From Flavobacterium jumunjinense (GTDB taxonomy: Bacteria; Bacteroidota; Bacteroidia; Flavobacteriales; Flavobacteriaceae): 64,000 bases of DNA. The stretch spans positions 4,278,001-4,342,000 of the forward strand of contig NZ_CP091285.1 in NCBI RefSeq assembly GCF_021650975.2. Direction: 5' to 3'. Positions 52,085-61,079 of this stretch are shown here, in pieces. The stretch's first letter is position 1. Each line of letters opens with the position of its first letter. A program made the position numbers and the translations under genes. The notes beneath the pieces were generated by a model. It was given only the letters and a program-made list of their open reading frames with translations. It had not been told where the DNA came from and did not search any database.

Positions 52085-54922
52085 ATGCTAAATACAGAAG
52101 ATACAATTGAAATTATAGGTGCGAGAGTACATAATCTTAAAAACATTGATGTTATAATTCCTCGTGAAAAATTAGTAGTTATTACTGGTTTATCAGGTTC
52201 CGGAAAGTCATCACTTGCGTTCGACACCATTTATGCAGAAGGACAACGTAGATATATTGAAACGTTTTCTGCATATGCAAGACAATTTTTAGGAGGCCTA
52301 GAAAGACCCGATGTTGACAAAATTGACGGACTTTCTCCTGTTATTGCTATAGAACAAAAAACAACAAGTAAAAGCCCACGTTCAACCGTAGGGACAATTA
52401 CAGAAATATACGATTTCCTTCGTCTTCTATACGCTAGAGCTGCCGATGCTTTTAGTTATAATACGGGAGAAAAAATGGTTTCTTATTCTGACGATCAAAT
52501 AAAAAAATTAATTCTAGATGATTTTAAAGGTAAAAGAATAAATATTCTTGCTCCTGTAATTCGATCTAGAAAAGGACATTACCGAGATTTATTTGAGCAA
52601 ATTTCAAAACAAGGCTTCTTAAAAGTACGAGTAGATGGTAAAATTCGTGATTTAGAAGTTGGGATGAAAGTCGATCGTTATAAAGTGCATGATATTGAAA
52701 TTGTTATTGACAGAATGGCAATTGAAGATGATGAAGACACCAACAAACGACTTAACGAAAGCATCAACACTGCCATGTATCATGGTGAAGATATTTTGAT
52801 GATTATAGAACAAGAAAGCCAAGAAGTTCGTTATTTTAGTCGTACTTTAATGTGTCCTACTTCTGGTGTTTCCTATCCAAACCCAGAACCAAACAACTTC
52901 TCGTTCAACTCTCCAAAAGGAGCATGTTCTAATTGTAACGGATTAGGAACTGTGAATGAAATTAATTTAGCTAAGATTATTCCAAATCCAAAGTTATCAA
53001 TCAAAAGTGGTGGTTTTGTTCCACTTGGAGATTATAAAAACTCATGGATTTTCAAACAATTAGAAATCATAGCTCAAAAATTTGATTTTAAAATTACCGA
53101 CCCTATAGAAACTATTCCTAAAGAAGCTTTAGACATGATTCTTTATGGCGGAAATGAGAAATTTTCTGTGGTTTCTAAAGTAATGGGAATTACCAAAGAT
53201 TATAAAATAGATTTTGAAGGAATATCAAATTTTATAAAAAATCAACATGACGAGAGTGGATCTACTTCAATAAAACGTTGGGCTAAAGAATTCATGGATG
53301 AAAATGATTGTCCAGAATGTAACGGTACGCGTTTAAGGAAAGAAGCCTTATATTTTAAGATAGATGGCAAAAACATTGGTGATTTGGTTCAAATGGATAT
53401 TTCTGAATTATCAGAATGGTTTGCTACTTTACCACAACATTTATCAGAGAAACAATTAGTAATTGCTACCGAAGTAATCAAAGAAATTGCTTCACGCTTA
53501 CAATTCCTATTAGATGTTGGTTTAAATTATTTATCACTAAATAGAGGCTCAAAAACACTTTCGGGTGGAGAAGCACAACGTATTCGTTTGGCAACTCAAA
53601 TTGGATCGCAATTAGTTGGTGTATTATATATACTTGATGAACCTAGTATTGGTTTGCACCAACGAGATAATGAACGACTAATAAAATCTCTAGAAAGTCT
53701 TCGCGACATAGGAAACTCTGTCATTGTTGTTGAACATGACAAAGATATGATAGAAAGAGCCGATCATGTAATTGATATTGGTCCAAAAGCAGGACGTTTT
53801 GGTGGACAAATTATTAGCGAAGGAACTCCACAAGAAATACTACAACACAACACTATTACCGCTCAGTATATGAATGGTAAAATGAATATAGAAATTCCTT
53901 CAACGAGAAGAGAAGGTAATGGAAAAACATTAAAACTTTCTGGAGCAACTGGTAATAATTTAAAAAATGTAACCGTAGAATTTCCACTTGGAAAACTAAT
54001 TTGTGTTACAGGAGTTTCTGGAAGTGGAAAATCTACATTAATCAACGAAACGCTTTACCCAATTTTAAATGCACACTTCTTTAATGCTGTAAAAAAACCG
54101 CAAGCCTATAAAAAAATTGAAGGTCTCGAAAATATAGATAAAGTTATTGCAATCGACCAGAGTCCAATTGGTAGAACACCAAGAAGTAATCCTGCAACAT
54201 ATACGGATGTATTCTCTGAAATTAGAAATCTATTCACACTAACTCCAGAAGCACAGATTAGAGGTTACAAACCTGGACGTTTCAGTTTCAATGTTAAAGG
54301 AGGTCGTTGTGAAACCTGTGAAGGTTCTGGTGTAAGAACTATTGAAATGAGTTTTTTACCTGATGTTTATGTTGAATGTGAAACGTGTCAAGGAAAACGA
54401 TTCAATAGAGAAACATTAGAAATTAGATATAAAGGAAAATCAATATCAGATGTATTAAGCATGACAGTCGATGAAGCAGTCGATTTTTTTGAAATGATAC
54501 CGAAAATATACCGAAAAGTAAAAACCATTCAAGATGTTGGTTTAGGATATATTACACTTGGACAACAAAGCACAACACTTTCGGGTGGAGAAGCACAACG
54601 TGTTAAACTTGCGACAGAGCTTTCTAAAAAAGATACTGGAAATACTTTCTATATTTTAGACGAACCAACAACAGGTTTACATTTTGAAGACATACGTGTT
54701 TTAATGGATGTAATCAACATTTTGGTCGATAAAGGAAATACCGTTTTAATCATAGAACACAATTTAGATGTTGTAAAACTAGCGGATTACATAATAGATA
54801 TTGGATATGAAGGTGGAAAAGGTGGCGGACAACTTGTTGCCAAAGGAACGCCTGAAGAAATTATCAAAAACAAGAAAAGTTATACCGCTCAATTTTTGAA
54901 AAAAGAATTAAATAAATCATAA
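52085..54922 (+). CDS. uvrA: Excinuclease ABC subunit A
   Basis: The DNA-damage recognition ATPase of nucleotide excision repair. With the start at [20 protein letters not shown] (52085) it has 945 residues. It carries two ABC ATPase halves: Walker [15 protein letters not shown] and [14 protein letters not shown], and twice LSGGEAQR ([10 protein letters not shown] and [10 protein letters not shown]). Zinc modules are [18 protein letters not shown] and the C-terminal CETCEGSG / CETCQGKR. Walker B pieces [15 protein letters not shown] and [14 protein letters not shown] are intact. The ATG at 52058 lies before the -7 box and is rejected. The next gene overlaps its stop by one base. Confidence 0.97.
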   Translation: MLNTEDTIEIIGARVHNLKNIDVIIPREKLVVITGLSGSGKSSLAFDTIYAEGQRRYIETFSAYARQFLGGLERPDVDKIDGLSPVIAIEQKTTSKSPRSTVGTITEIYDFLRLLYARAADAFSYNTGEKMVSYSDDQIKKLILDDFKGKRINILAPVIRSRKGHYRDLFEQISKQGFLKVRVDGKIRDLEVGMKVDRYKVHDIEIVIDRMAIEDDEDTNKRLNESINTAMYHGEDILMIIEQESQEVRYFSRTLMCPTSGVSYPNPEPNNFSFNSPKGACSNCNGLGTVNEINLAKIIPNPKLSIKSGGFVPLGDYKNSWIFKQLEIIAQKFDFKITDPIETIPKEALDMILYGGNEKFSVVSKVMGITKDYKIDFEGISNFIKNQHDESGSTSIKRWAKEFMDENDCPECNGTRLRKEALYFKIDGKNIGDLVQMDISELSEWFATLPQHLSEKQLVIATEVIKEIASRLQFLLDVGLNYLSLNRGSKTLSGGEAQRIRLATQIGSQLVGVLYILDEPSIGLHQRDNERLIKSLESLRDIGNSVIVVEHDKDMIERADHVIDIGPKAGRFGGQIISEGTPQEILQHNTITAQYMNGKMNIEIPSTRREGNGKTLKLSGATGNNLKNVTVEFPLGKLICVTGVSGSGKSTLINETLYPILNAHFFNAVKKPQAYKKIEGLENIDKVIAIDQSPIGRTPRSNPATYTDVFSEIRNLFTLTPEAQIRGYKPGRFSFNVKGGRCETCEGSGVRTIEMSFLPDVYVECETCQGKRFNRETLEIRYKGKSISDVLSMTVDEAVDFFEMIPKIYRKVKTIQDVGLGYITLGQQSTTLSGGEAQRVKLATELSKKDTGNTFYILDEPTTGLHFEDIRVLMDVINILVDKGNTVLIIEHNLDVVKLADYIIDIGYEGGKGGGQLVAKGTPEEIIKNKKSYTAQFLKKELNKS

Positions 54923-55308
54923 TGAAAAACGTACTCTTTCTTTTTATACTATTAAACTTTTCTATAGGTTTCTCGCAAACTGAAAGCCCTGAAAAAATAG
55001 TTCAAATACAACTTGAAGCCTATAACAATAGAAATATAGACGCTTTTCTTGCTACTTATGATGACAACATCAAAATATATGATTTCCCTAATACATTAAG
55101 TTACGAAGGGAAAGAAAAAATGAGAAAAATATACTCTTCTCTATTTAAAGAAGTCCCTAATTTATTATGTGAAATCAAAAAACGTATCATTATTGGTAAC
55201 AAAGTTATAGATGAAGAATATGTACGTGTGAATAATGAATTTGTTAGTGCTGTTGCTATATATGAAGTTAAGAATAATAAGATAATCAAAGTAACTTTTA
55301 TCCATTAA
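54922..55308 (+). CDS. Secreted SnoaL/NTF2-like protein
   Basis: The 128-residue product has a signal peptide ([19 protein letters not shown]) and a compact NTF2-like fold (IVQIQLEAYNNRNIDAFLAT, YDDNIKIYDFPNTLSYEGKE, AIYEVKNNKIIKVTFIH). This scaffold is shared by isomerases, hydrolases and binding proteins. Its ATG overlaps the uvrA stop (TAATG), so it is translated with uvrA although no functional link is evident. A second NTF2-like protein is at 62266-62736. Confidence 0.85.
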   Translation: MKNVLFLFILLNFSIGFSQTESPEKIVQIQLEAYNNRNIDAFLATYDDNIKIYDFPNTLSYEGKEKMRKIYSSLFKEVPNLLCEIKKRIIIGNKVIDEEYVRVNNEFVSAVAIYEVKNNKIIKVTFIH

Positions 55309-55387
55309 TTGTCTTTTAAAAATTCTATAATTATCAAAAAAGAACTATCTTAGCAAGCTTGTTTAATTTTAAAAATATGAAAAGAAG

Positions 55388-56113
55388 ATGGCAATAGATC
55401 AATACGAAAACGAAGATCACAGAATACAAGAAAAGTTTAAACAAAAAACTTGGAACGAGATAAGAACTAACGATTCATGGGCGATTTTCAAAATCATGTC
55501 TGAATTTGTTAACGGTTATGAAGCAATGGGAAGAATTGGTCCTTGTGTTTCAATATTTGGTTCTGCTAGAACAAAACCAGAAGATAAATATTATTTATTA
55601 GCTGAAAAAATCGCATACAAAATAAGTAAAGGTGGTTATGGAGTAATTACTGGTGGTGGTCCTGGAATAATGGAAGCAGGTAACAAAGGTGCTCATTTTG
55701 GAGGAGGAACTTCTGTAGGTTTGAACATAGAATTACCCTTTGAACAACATTTCAATCCCTATATTGACAGAGATAAAAACTTAAATTTTGATTATTTCTT
55801 TGTTAGAAAAGTAATGTTTGTAAAATACTCTCAAGGTTTCGTAGTGATGCCTGGAGGTTTTGGAACATTAGATGAATTGTTTGAAGCAATTACATTAATT
55901 CAAACTAAGAAAATTGCAAAATTCCCTATAATCCTTGTTGGTACAGAATTCTGGACAGGATTGATGGATTGGGTAAAAACAGTACTTTTAGAAAAGTTCA
56001 ACACAGTTAGTGCACACGATTTGGACTTATTTACTATCGTAGACAACGAAGATCAAGTATTAGATGCGTTAGATAATTTCTACAAAAAGTATAATTTATC
56101 TCCAAATTTCTAA
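55388..56113 (+). CDS. LOG family protein (TIGR00730 / Lonely Guy-like)
   Basis: The 241-residue Rossmann protein has ISKGGYGVITGGGPGIMEAG and the diagnostic PGGFGTLDELFEAITLIQT. LOG enzymes split the N-glycosidic bond of nucleoside 5'-monophosphates, releasing the base; in bacteria the role is probably nucleotide salvage or housekeeping. The N-terminal extension (about 1-50; WNEIRTNDSWAIFKIMSEFV) is typical of the bacterial longer form. Single gene with a terminator shared with the next. Confidence 0.92.
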   Translation: MAIDQYENEDHRIQEKFKQKTWNEIRTNDSWAIFKIMSEFVNGYEAMGRIGPCVSIFGSARTKPEDKYYLLAEKIAYKISKGGYGVITGGGPGIMEAGNKGAHFGGGTSVGLNIELPFEQHFNPYIDRDKNLNFDYFFVRKVMFVKYSQGFVVMPGGFGTLDELFEAITLIQTKKIAKFPIILVGTEFWTGLMDWVKTVLLEKFNTVSAHDLDLFTIVDNEDQVLDALDNFYKKYNLSPNF

Positions 56114-56120
56114 AAACAAC

Positions 56121-56150
56121 AAAGGCTGCCTTTTCAGACAGCCTTTTTTT
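56121..56150. terminator. Bidirectional terminator
   Basis: AAAGGCTG (56121-56128) pairs with CAGCCTTT (56139-56146), then more T. It lies between the LOG gene and the convergent YgaP-like gene. Confidence 0.8.
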
Positions 56151-56358
56151 ATTTCTTCTTTACTTTACAGGTATTAATTCCAAAAAGGGCATAAAGTCCA
56201 CAAAACTGAAGCGATGATGTAATTATCATTATCAATCCAAAACCAAGAGCAATCCATTTAATTATTCCTTCAAACGAACCCGAAAGCCCTAATATTATTG
56301 CTATTATTCCAATAATAATACGAAGAAAACGATCTCCATTTCCTACATTTTTTTTCAT
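56149..56358 (-). CDS. YgaP-type inner membrane protein (DUF2892)
   Basis: The 69-residue protein begins MKKNVGNGDRFLRIIIGII and has two membrane helices (IIIGIIAIILGLSG and WIALGFGLIMIITSSLQFC) followed by GLYALFGINTCKVKKK. The GLYxLFGINTC end is diagnostic of the YgaP transmembrane family. In YgaP itself this part is fused to rhodanese; here a rhodanese gene lies just upstream on the same strand, a split version of that pairing. Likely in sulfur or persulfide handling, by context. Confidence 0.9.
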   Translation of the reverse strand: MKKNVGNGDRFLRIIIGIIAIILGLSGSFEGIIKWIALGFGLIMIITSSLQFCGLYALFGINTCKVKKK

Positions 56359-56410
56359 ATGTGTAAAAGTTTTATTGTTTAATGGTTACTATTGTTTTTA
56401 AATTATTCAA

Positions 56411-56800
56411 CTAATTCTCAACTGGCTTCCCTTCGGCTTTCCAATCGGTTATACCTCCATCTAAATCTACAATTGTTGTAAAACCCAATTCTTTAAGTTT
56501 TGTTGCAGCTCTTCCACTTCTCCCTCCCGACTTACAATATACCATTACTGGTTTTGTTTTATCTAAAGCCGCTATTTTTTGTTCAAAATCATCTAACTTT
56601 ATATCAATGTTTTTTGCATTGGCTAAATGTCCAGAATTAAATTCTTCGGCCGTTCTAACATCGATTAACTGAACCCCATCATCATTAAGTTTTTGTTCAA
56701 AAGTAACAGTATTGGAAAGTGTTACTCCTTCCGTTTGCGACTTTATACAAGCAGTTGTTGCCAAAAATGCAAGACCAATAATTGCAATTCTAAATTTCAT
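56411..56800 (-). CDS. Rhodanese-like lipoprotein
   Basis: The 129-residue product has a lipobox-like end of the signal (FLATTAC, Cys18) and a single rhodanese domain (about 33-125): QLIDVRTAEEFNSGHLANAK, VMVYCKSGGRSGRAATKL with catalytic Cys89, and DLDGGITDWKAEGKPVEN. Rhodaneses carry persulfide sulfur; this one would act in the periplasm. Middle gene of thioredoxin / rhodanese / YgaP-TM on the - strand. Confidence 0.92.
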   Translation of the reverse strand: MKFRIAIIGLAFLATTACIKSQTEGVTLSNTVTFEQKLNDDGVQLIDVRTAEEFNSGHLANAKNIDIKLDDFEQKIAALDKTKPVMVYCKSGGRSGRAATKLKELGFTTIVDLDGGITDWKAEGKPVEN

Positions 56801-56833
56801 ACAAGTTTATTTTTTATTAAATATACAAAAAAA

Positions 56834-57136
56834 TTAATTCATTTGTCCTCTAATTATTGAAACCAAGTCATTTGCTCCAACAACTCCAGATTGCCTCCAC
56901 AACACTTTACCTCCCTTAAACAAAATTAATGTAGGTACACCTCTAACCATAAACTCACTTGCTAAATATTGATATTGATCTACATTAATCTTTATAATCT
57001 TCACATCATCCTTTAATAATGATTTTGTTTCTTGAAGAATTGGAGACATCGTTTTACAAGGTCCACACCAATCAGCATAAAAGTCTACTAAAGTCAATTG
57101 TTCTTGTCCAATTAGTGCATTAAATTTCTCAATCAT
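56834..57136 (-). CDS. Thioredoxin family protein
   Basis: The 100-residue single-domain thioredoxin has the active site DFYADWCGPCKTMSP (Cys24/Cys27) and the cis-Pro in RGVPTLILFKGG. It reduces disulfides or persulfides in the cytoplasm. It is the first gene of the three-gene - strand group and divergent from the helicase gene. The start has a TACTTTCG -7-like box upstream on its strand. Confidence 0.93.
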   Translation of the reverse strand: MIEKFNALIGQEQLTLVDFYADWCGPCKTMSPILQETKSLLKDDVKIIKINVDQYQYLASEFMVRGVPTLILFKGGKVLWRQSGVVGANDLVSIIRGQMN

Positions 57137-57231
57137 AATAATTCTATTTTATACGAAAGTACAAAAAATCAATCTTAAAAAATGTAATCTAAGTTACATA
57201 AGTCAACAACTTCAATACCAAAAAGATTCCG

Positions 57232-57239
57232 TACCTTTG
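57232..57239 (+). promoter_or_regulatory. -7 box of the DEAD-box helicase gene
   Basis: TACCTTTG, a perfect TAnnTTTG, 17 bases before the ATG at 57257. The -33 box is weak. Confidence 0.5.
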
Positions 57240-57256
57240 CGCAAAATACAGCATTA

Positions 57257-58606
57257 ATGAAAACATTTCAAGATTTCGATTTACCAAAATCGCTTCAAAA
57301 AGCAATAGACGAATTAGGATTCGTAAACCCTACACCTATTCAGGAAAAATCGTTCTCTGTAATTCTATCAGGAAGAGATATGATGGGAATTGCACAAACA
57401 GGAACTGGAAAAACATTTGCGTATTTATTACCTATTTTAAAACAATGGAAATTTCAAGATAATGAATCTCCAAGAGTACTAATACTTGTTCCAACAAGAG
57501 AATTAGTTGTTCAAGTTGTTGAAGAAGTTGAAAAACTTACAAAGTACCTATCTGTTCGTTCACTAGGGATTTTTGGAGGTGTTAACATTAATACGCAAAG
57601 AAAAAACTTAGCTGATGGTGTTGATATTTTAGTAGGAACACCAGGTCGTGTAATGGATTTATCTTTAGACGGTGTTTTACGTTTTGATAATTTACAGAAA
57701 TTAGTAATTGATGAATTTGATGAAATCTTAAACCTTGGTTTCCGAGTTCAGTTAACTTCAATTTTGTCAATGATGAAAAGCAAAAGGCAAAATATTATGT
57801 TTTCTGCTACCATGACGGAAGATGTAGATGATGTATTAGATGAGTTTTTCGAATTTCCAGAAGAAGTATCTTTAGCACCAAGTGGAACTCCATTAGAGCA
57901 AATTCAACAGAAGTTATATCATATACCCAATTTCCTAACAAAAATAAACCTTATTAAGCACATTTTAAGCACAGACGAAACAACTGATCGTGTTTTAATA
58001 TTTGTTAATAATAAAAAATTAGTTGATGTTGCTTTCGAATTATTGAATGAAGATTTTCCAGATCAATTTGGAGTAATTCATTCTAATAAAACGCAAAATT
58101 ATCGTTTAAGTACGATGGCTAATTTTCAAAACTCAAAATTAAGAGGAATCATTACCACAGATGTAATGGCACGTGGATTGGATATTTCCGATATTAGTCA
58201 CGTAATCAATCTTCAATTTGCAGATAGTCCTGAAAAATACATGCACCGTATTGGTAGAACTGGTCGTGCAGACAAAGAAGGTATTGCAATTAGTTTTGTT
58301 GCTCCTTATGAAGAGGAACAACATCTTGCTGCAGAAACCTTGATGAACAAAGAAATCGAAGTCTTCGAAATGCCAGAAAACATTGAAGTTTCTGAAAAAA
58401 GATTAGAGTTTGAGAAAGATAAGCGTAGATTCAAATCTATTGGTAAAAAAATCAATACCGATGAGAGAGGCGCTGCATTCCATGAGAAAAAAGATAAAAA
58501 CAAAAAGGTTAACCTAGGGGGTCCTGGAAAAACCAAACCAAGAAAAACAGCACCAAGAAACAGAGCTGTTGAAGCAAAAAAAGCAGCGAAAAGAAAAAAG
58601 AAATAA
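57257..58606 (+). CDS. DEAD-box RNA helicase (motif II DEFD)
   Basis: The 449-residue helicase has the Q motif FVNPTPIQE, motif I AQTGTGKT (46-53), PTRELV, GTPGR, motif II at 152-155 as D-E-F-D instead of D-E-A-D, motif III SAT, FVNNKK, RGLDISD and motif VI HRIGRTGR. The C-terminal tail (about 380-449) is Lys/Arg-rich (RKTAPRNRAVEAKKAAKRKK), an RNA-binding tail. It remodels structured RNA, often in ribosome assembly or cold growth. The Ala-to-Phe change in motif II is unusual but leaves the metal-binding Asp-Glu intact. Confidence 0.93.
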   Translation: MKTFQDFDLPKSLQKAIDELGFVNPTPIQEKSFSVILSGRDMMGIAQTGTGKTFAYLLPILKQWKFQDNESPRVLILVPTRELVVQVVEEVEKLTKYLSVRSLGIFGGVNINTQRKNLADGVDILVGTPGRVMDLSLDGVLRFDNLQKLVIDEFDEILNLGFRVQLTSILSMMKSKRQNIMFSATMTEDVDDVLDEFFEFPEEVSLAPSGTPLEQIQQKLYHIPNFLTKINLIKHILSTDETTDRVLIFVNNKKLVDVAFELLNEDFPDQFGVIHSNKTQNYRLSTMANFQNSKLRGIITTDVMARGLDISDISHVINLQFADSPEKYMHRIGRTGRADKEGIAISFVAPYEEEQHLAAETLMNKEIEVFEMPENIEVSEKRLEFEKDKRRFKSIGKKINTDERGAAFHEKKDKNKKVNLGGPGKTKPRKTAPRNRAVEAKKAAKRKKK

Positions 58607-58623
58607 TTTTGTAATAAAAACTC

Positions 58624-59196
58624 ATGGCGAACGATTTTCTACAAGACCAACAATTTAATGGCACAATTTTCAAAGAAGATGATATAAAATATAAAGAATT
58701 TGAAAACTGCCAGTTCGTAAATTGCGATTTTAGAAACTGCTACTTTACAAGTGTCTATTTTATAGATTGCACGTTTACCGAATGTAATTTTAACGATACA
58801 AAAATAAATTATGTTTCGCTTCGTGGTGTAGCGTTTTTTAAATGCGATTTTACCAATGTAAATTTCGCCATGACAGACCAAGTTATTTATGATTTTCATT
58901 TTACTGATTGTCTTTTGGACTACTCCAAGTTCTATGCATTAAAATTAAAAAGAATTAGCTTTTCAGGTTGTAGTTTAGTTGCTGCCGATTTCATGAAAAC
59001 CGATTTAACTGAAGCCATTTTTGATCACTGCGATTTACGTAGAACAGTTTTCATAGAGACCATACTCAATAAAGCTGATTTTACAACTAGTTTCAATTAT
59101 GCGTTCGATCCTGAAGTAAATAAAATAAAAAAAGCGCAATTTTCACTTGAAGGATTACAAGGCTTACTTCACAAATATGATATTGTTGTAAAATAA
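58624..59196 (+). CDS. Pentapeptide-repeat protein
   Basis: The 190-residue protein is a right-handed quadrilateral beta-helix of A(D/N)LxF-type repeats: CQFVNCDFRNCYFTSVYF, CTFTECNFNDTKINYVSL, DFMKTDLTEAIFDHCDLRRT. It resembles the Qnr group of gyrase-protecting proteins in length, with a short break near residue 85 and a C-terminal helix (LEGLQGLLHKYDIVVK). Whether it protects topoisomerase is unknown; many chromosomal members have other roles. It is 17 bp downstream of the helicase gene, likely the same transcript. Confidence 0.88.
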   Translation: MANDFLQDQQFNGTIFKEDDIKYKEFENCQFVNCDFRNCYFTSVYFIDCTFTECNFNDTKINYVSLRGVAFFKCDFTNVNFAMTDQVIYDFHFTDCLLDYSKFYALKLKRISFSGCSLVAADFMKTDLTEAIFDHCDLRRTVFIETILNKADFTTSFNYAFDPEVNKIKKAQFSLEGLQGLLHKYDIVVK

Positions 59197-59224
59197 TCTA
59201 TTGTCCTTTTTACTACTTTATTTC

Positions 59225-59299
59225 TTGTAGCATTTTTTTATATTTTAAAAATTGCTACAACTTCTGTAGCAAAAATGCTTTTTAAAAAAATTGCTACAA
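59225..59299. repeat. Chain of four alternating TTGTAGCA / TTGCTACAA arms (overlapping hairpins)
   Basis: TTGTAGCA at 59225, TTGCTACAA at 59252, TGTAGCAA at 59265 and TTGCTACAA at 59291. Neighbouring arms can pair in mutually exclusive ways. It lies between convergent genes, so termination from both sides is the simplest role. Confidence 0.5.
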
Positions 59300-59357
59300 A
59301 AAAGCAGACAACTTATAAACAAGAAGTAAAACGAAACCATTAAGAACAAAACACAAA

Positions 59358-59723
59358 CTACTCTTCAATTAATCTTTTTCGATGTTCTAAACCCCATTTA
59401 TATAACTCTTCAATAGCTGGATTTAGTGTTTTCCCATACTCCGTTAACGAATATTCTACAACAACAGGAACAGAATCATACACTTTTCGTTGCACCAATT
59501 GATTCATTTCTAGTTCACGAAGTTCCTTAGACAACATTCTATCTGTAATTTTAGGTATTTCTCTACCCATTTCACTAAAACGTTTATTACCATAAGACAG
59601 TGAAATAATAATGGGCAATTTCCATTTTCCACTCAAAACATAAAGCGCATCTTGAACAGGTTGTATGATCTTTGTACAAGTACACTCTTTTTTTATTTCT
59701 TTTACTTCTTCTTTAACTATCAT
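59358..59723 (-). CDS. HxlR-family transcriptional regulator
   Basis: I place the start at MIVKEEVKEIKKECTCTKII (59723); the longer frame begins inside the operator. The 121-residue winged-helix protein has the HxlR core: CTCTKIIQPVQDALYVLSGK, WKLPIIISLSYGNKRFSEMG, IPKITDRMLSKELRELE and VVEYSLTEYGKTL. The N-terminal Cys pair may sense electrophiles, as in redox-active HxlR proteins such as YodB. It is divergent from a nitroreductase gene with palindromic sites between, so it likely represses both genes. Confidence 0.9.
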   Translation of the reverse strand: MIVKEEVKEIKKECTCTKIIQPVQDALYVLSGKWKLPIIISLSYGNKRFSEMGREIPKITDRMLSKELRELEMNQLVQRKVYDSVPVVVEYSLTEYGKTLNPAIEELYKWGLEHRKRLIEE

Positions 59724-59753
59724 CTTCTGTTCAAAATTTATTTCTACTATACC

Positions 59754-59815
59754 AAAGTATAGCACTATACTTTAATATAGTACTTACTTTTGTAAAGTAA
59801 ATATACTTAAATTTG
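59754..59815. promoter_or_regulatory. Divergent operator/promoter region of HxlR and nitroreductase
   Basis: Three dyads: AAAGTATAG-CA-CTATACTTT (59754-59773, perfect 9-bp arms), ACTATA-CTTTAA-TATAGT (59764-59781) and AAGTA-AATA-TACTT (59795-59808). A perfect -7 box TAAATTTG for the + gene is at 59808-59815, overlapping the last dyad. The recurring core is TATACTTT / AAAGTATA. Binding by the HxlR protein is inferred. Confidence 0.7.
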
Positions 59816-59839
59816 TATTATAAACGATAAAATAAAAAA

Positions 59840-60472
59840 ATGAGCTTACTAGAAGATTTAAAATGGAGATATGCTACTAAAAAAATGAATGGTGCTATCG
59901 TTCCACAAGAAAAATTGGACTACATATTAGAAGCCGCTCGATTAGCTCCTTCATCATCAGGATTACAACCTTATAAAATTTTCGTCATTTCAAACGAAGA
60001 ACTAAAAAAGAAAATTCAGCCTGTTGCATGGAATCAGAGTCAAATAGTTGATGCTTCGCATTTATTAGTTTTTGCAGCTTGGGACGATTATACACTTGAT
60101 CGCATTGAAGATGTTTTCAATTATACAATGGATGAAAGAGGGTTACCACATAGCACAATGGATGAGTATAAAAAAACACTTTGGAGTTTATATGAACCAT
60201 TAAGCACAGAATCACATGCACATCATGCCGCGAAACAATCCTACATTTCATTTGCTTTAGCAATTGCTGCTGCAGCAGAACAAAAAGTAGATGCAACACC
60301 AATTGAAGGTTTTGTACCTCCAAAAGTTGATGAACTATTAGAACTTGATAAACAAGGACTAAAAAGCACATTGATATTAGCTTTAGGTTATAGAGAAGAA
60401 GAAAACGATTGGTTAGTCAATATGAAAAAAGTAAGAACTCCTAAAGAAGAGTTCATTACAGAAATCAAGTAA
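59840..60472 (+). CDS. Nitroreductase family NAD(P)H oxidoreductase
   Basis: The 210-residue flavoprotein has LEDLKWRYATKKMNGAIVPQ, the FMN-binding RLAPSSSGLQPYKIFVI, SFALAIAAAAEQKVDATPIE, and LILALGYREEENDW with KVRTPKEEF at the end. It resembles NfsB-type enzymes that reduce nitroaromatics, quinones or flavins. It is divergent from an HxlR regulator, an arrangement typical of induction by electrophiles or oxidants. The - strand frame inside it is a shadow. Confidence 0.92.
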   Translation: MSLLEDLKWRYATKKMNGAIVPQEKLDYILEAARLAPSSSGLQPYKIFVISNEELKKKIQPVAWNQSQIVDASHLLVFAAWDDYTLDRIEDVFNYTMDERGLPHSTMDEYKKTLWSLYEPLSTESHAHHAAKQSYISFALAIAAAAEQKVDATPIEGFVPPKVDELLELDKQGLKSTLILALGYREEENDWLVNMKKVRTPKEEFITEIK

Positions 60473-60506
60473 TCTTTCTCTAAATTGATATTTTTATAAA
60501 ACACTC

Positions 60507-60540
60507 AAAAACTTCGTTTATTCTTTTAAACGAAGTTTTT
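60507..60540 (+). terminator. Terminator of the nitroreductase gene
   Basis: AAAAACTTCGTTTA pairs with TAAACGAAGTTTTT (14 bp, perfect), followed by further T. Confidence 0.92.
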
Positions 60541-60557
60541 TTATTGGGTTTTAATTG

Positions 60558-60565
60558 TAAATTTG
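60558..60565 (+). promoter_or_regulatory. -7 box of the OsmC gene
   Basis: TAAATTTG, a perfect TAnnTTTG, 26 bases before the ATG. The -33 position 19 bases upstream is only TTTT, inside the preceding terminator's T run. Confidence 0.5.
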
Positions 60566-60591
60566 AATACTACTAACAAATTACATCCTAA

Positions 60592-61062
60592 ATGAAAACA
60601 CACAATTACAAAATCAAAGTAGAATGGACAGGGAATTTAGGAGAAGGAACACTCGATTACAAATCGTATAATCGGAACCACAACATTGTTGCCGAAGGAA
60701 AATATACTGCAATAAATGGTTCTTCCGATCCTGCTTTTCTAGGAGATCCAACAAAATACAATCCCGAAGATTTATTTTTATCATCAATATCGTCTTGCCA
60801 CATGCTTTGGTATTTGCATTTGTGTTCGGTTAATAAAATTATTGTCACTACCTATATTGACAACGCTACTGGAACAATGGAAGAAACAGCAAACGGATCA
60901 GGAAAATTTACTACCGTCACTTTACACCCAGTTGTAACTATAACCGATGAAAAAATGGCACAAAAAGCGAATGATCTTCATGAAGAAGCAAACAAATTAT
61001 GTTTTATTGCTAATTCTTGTAATTTTAAAATAGCGCACAATTCGAAAATTATAGTTAAATAA
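60592..61062 (+). CDS. OsmC family peroxidase-like protein
   Basis: The 156-residue protein has the two reactive Cys of OsmC/Ohr proteins: Cys69 in SISSCHMLWYLHLCSV and Cys137 in EANKLCFIANSCNF. Two additional Cys (78 and 143) lie near them. The N-terminal WTGNLGEGTLDYKSYNRNH and DPTKYNPEDLFLSS are typical. OsmC proteins reduce organic hydroperoxides as dimers. It follows the nitroreductase unit and heads a + strand group with a Crp/Fnr regulator. Confidence 0.9.
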   Translation: MKTHNYKIKVEWTGNLGEGTLDYKSYNRNHNIVAEGKYTAINGSSDPAFLGDPTKYNPEDLFLSSISSCHMLWYLHLCSVNKIIVTTYIDNATGTMEETANGSGKFTTVTLHPVVTITDEKMAQKANDLHEEANKLCFIANSCNFKIAHNSKIIVK

Positions 61063-61079
61063 TTGTATCGCTATATAAA

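Noticed and set aside
58624..59196. Quinolone resistance (Qnr) call for the pentapeptide protein
   Set aside because: Length and repeats are similar, but such chromosomal proteins are diverse and no gyrase-specific loop can be confirmed from sequence alone.
59724..59765. Longer HxlR start at 59765
   Set aside because: That ATG lies inside a 20-bp palindromic operator and adds residues absent from the family; 59723 is preferred.
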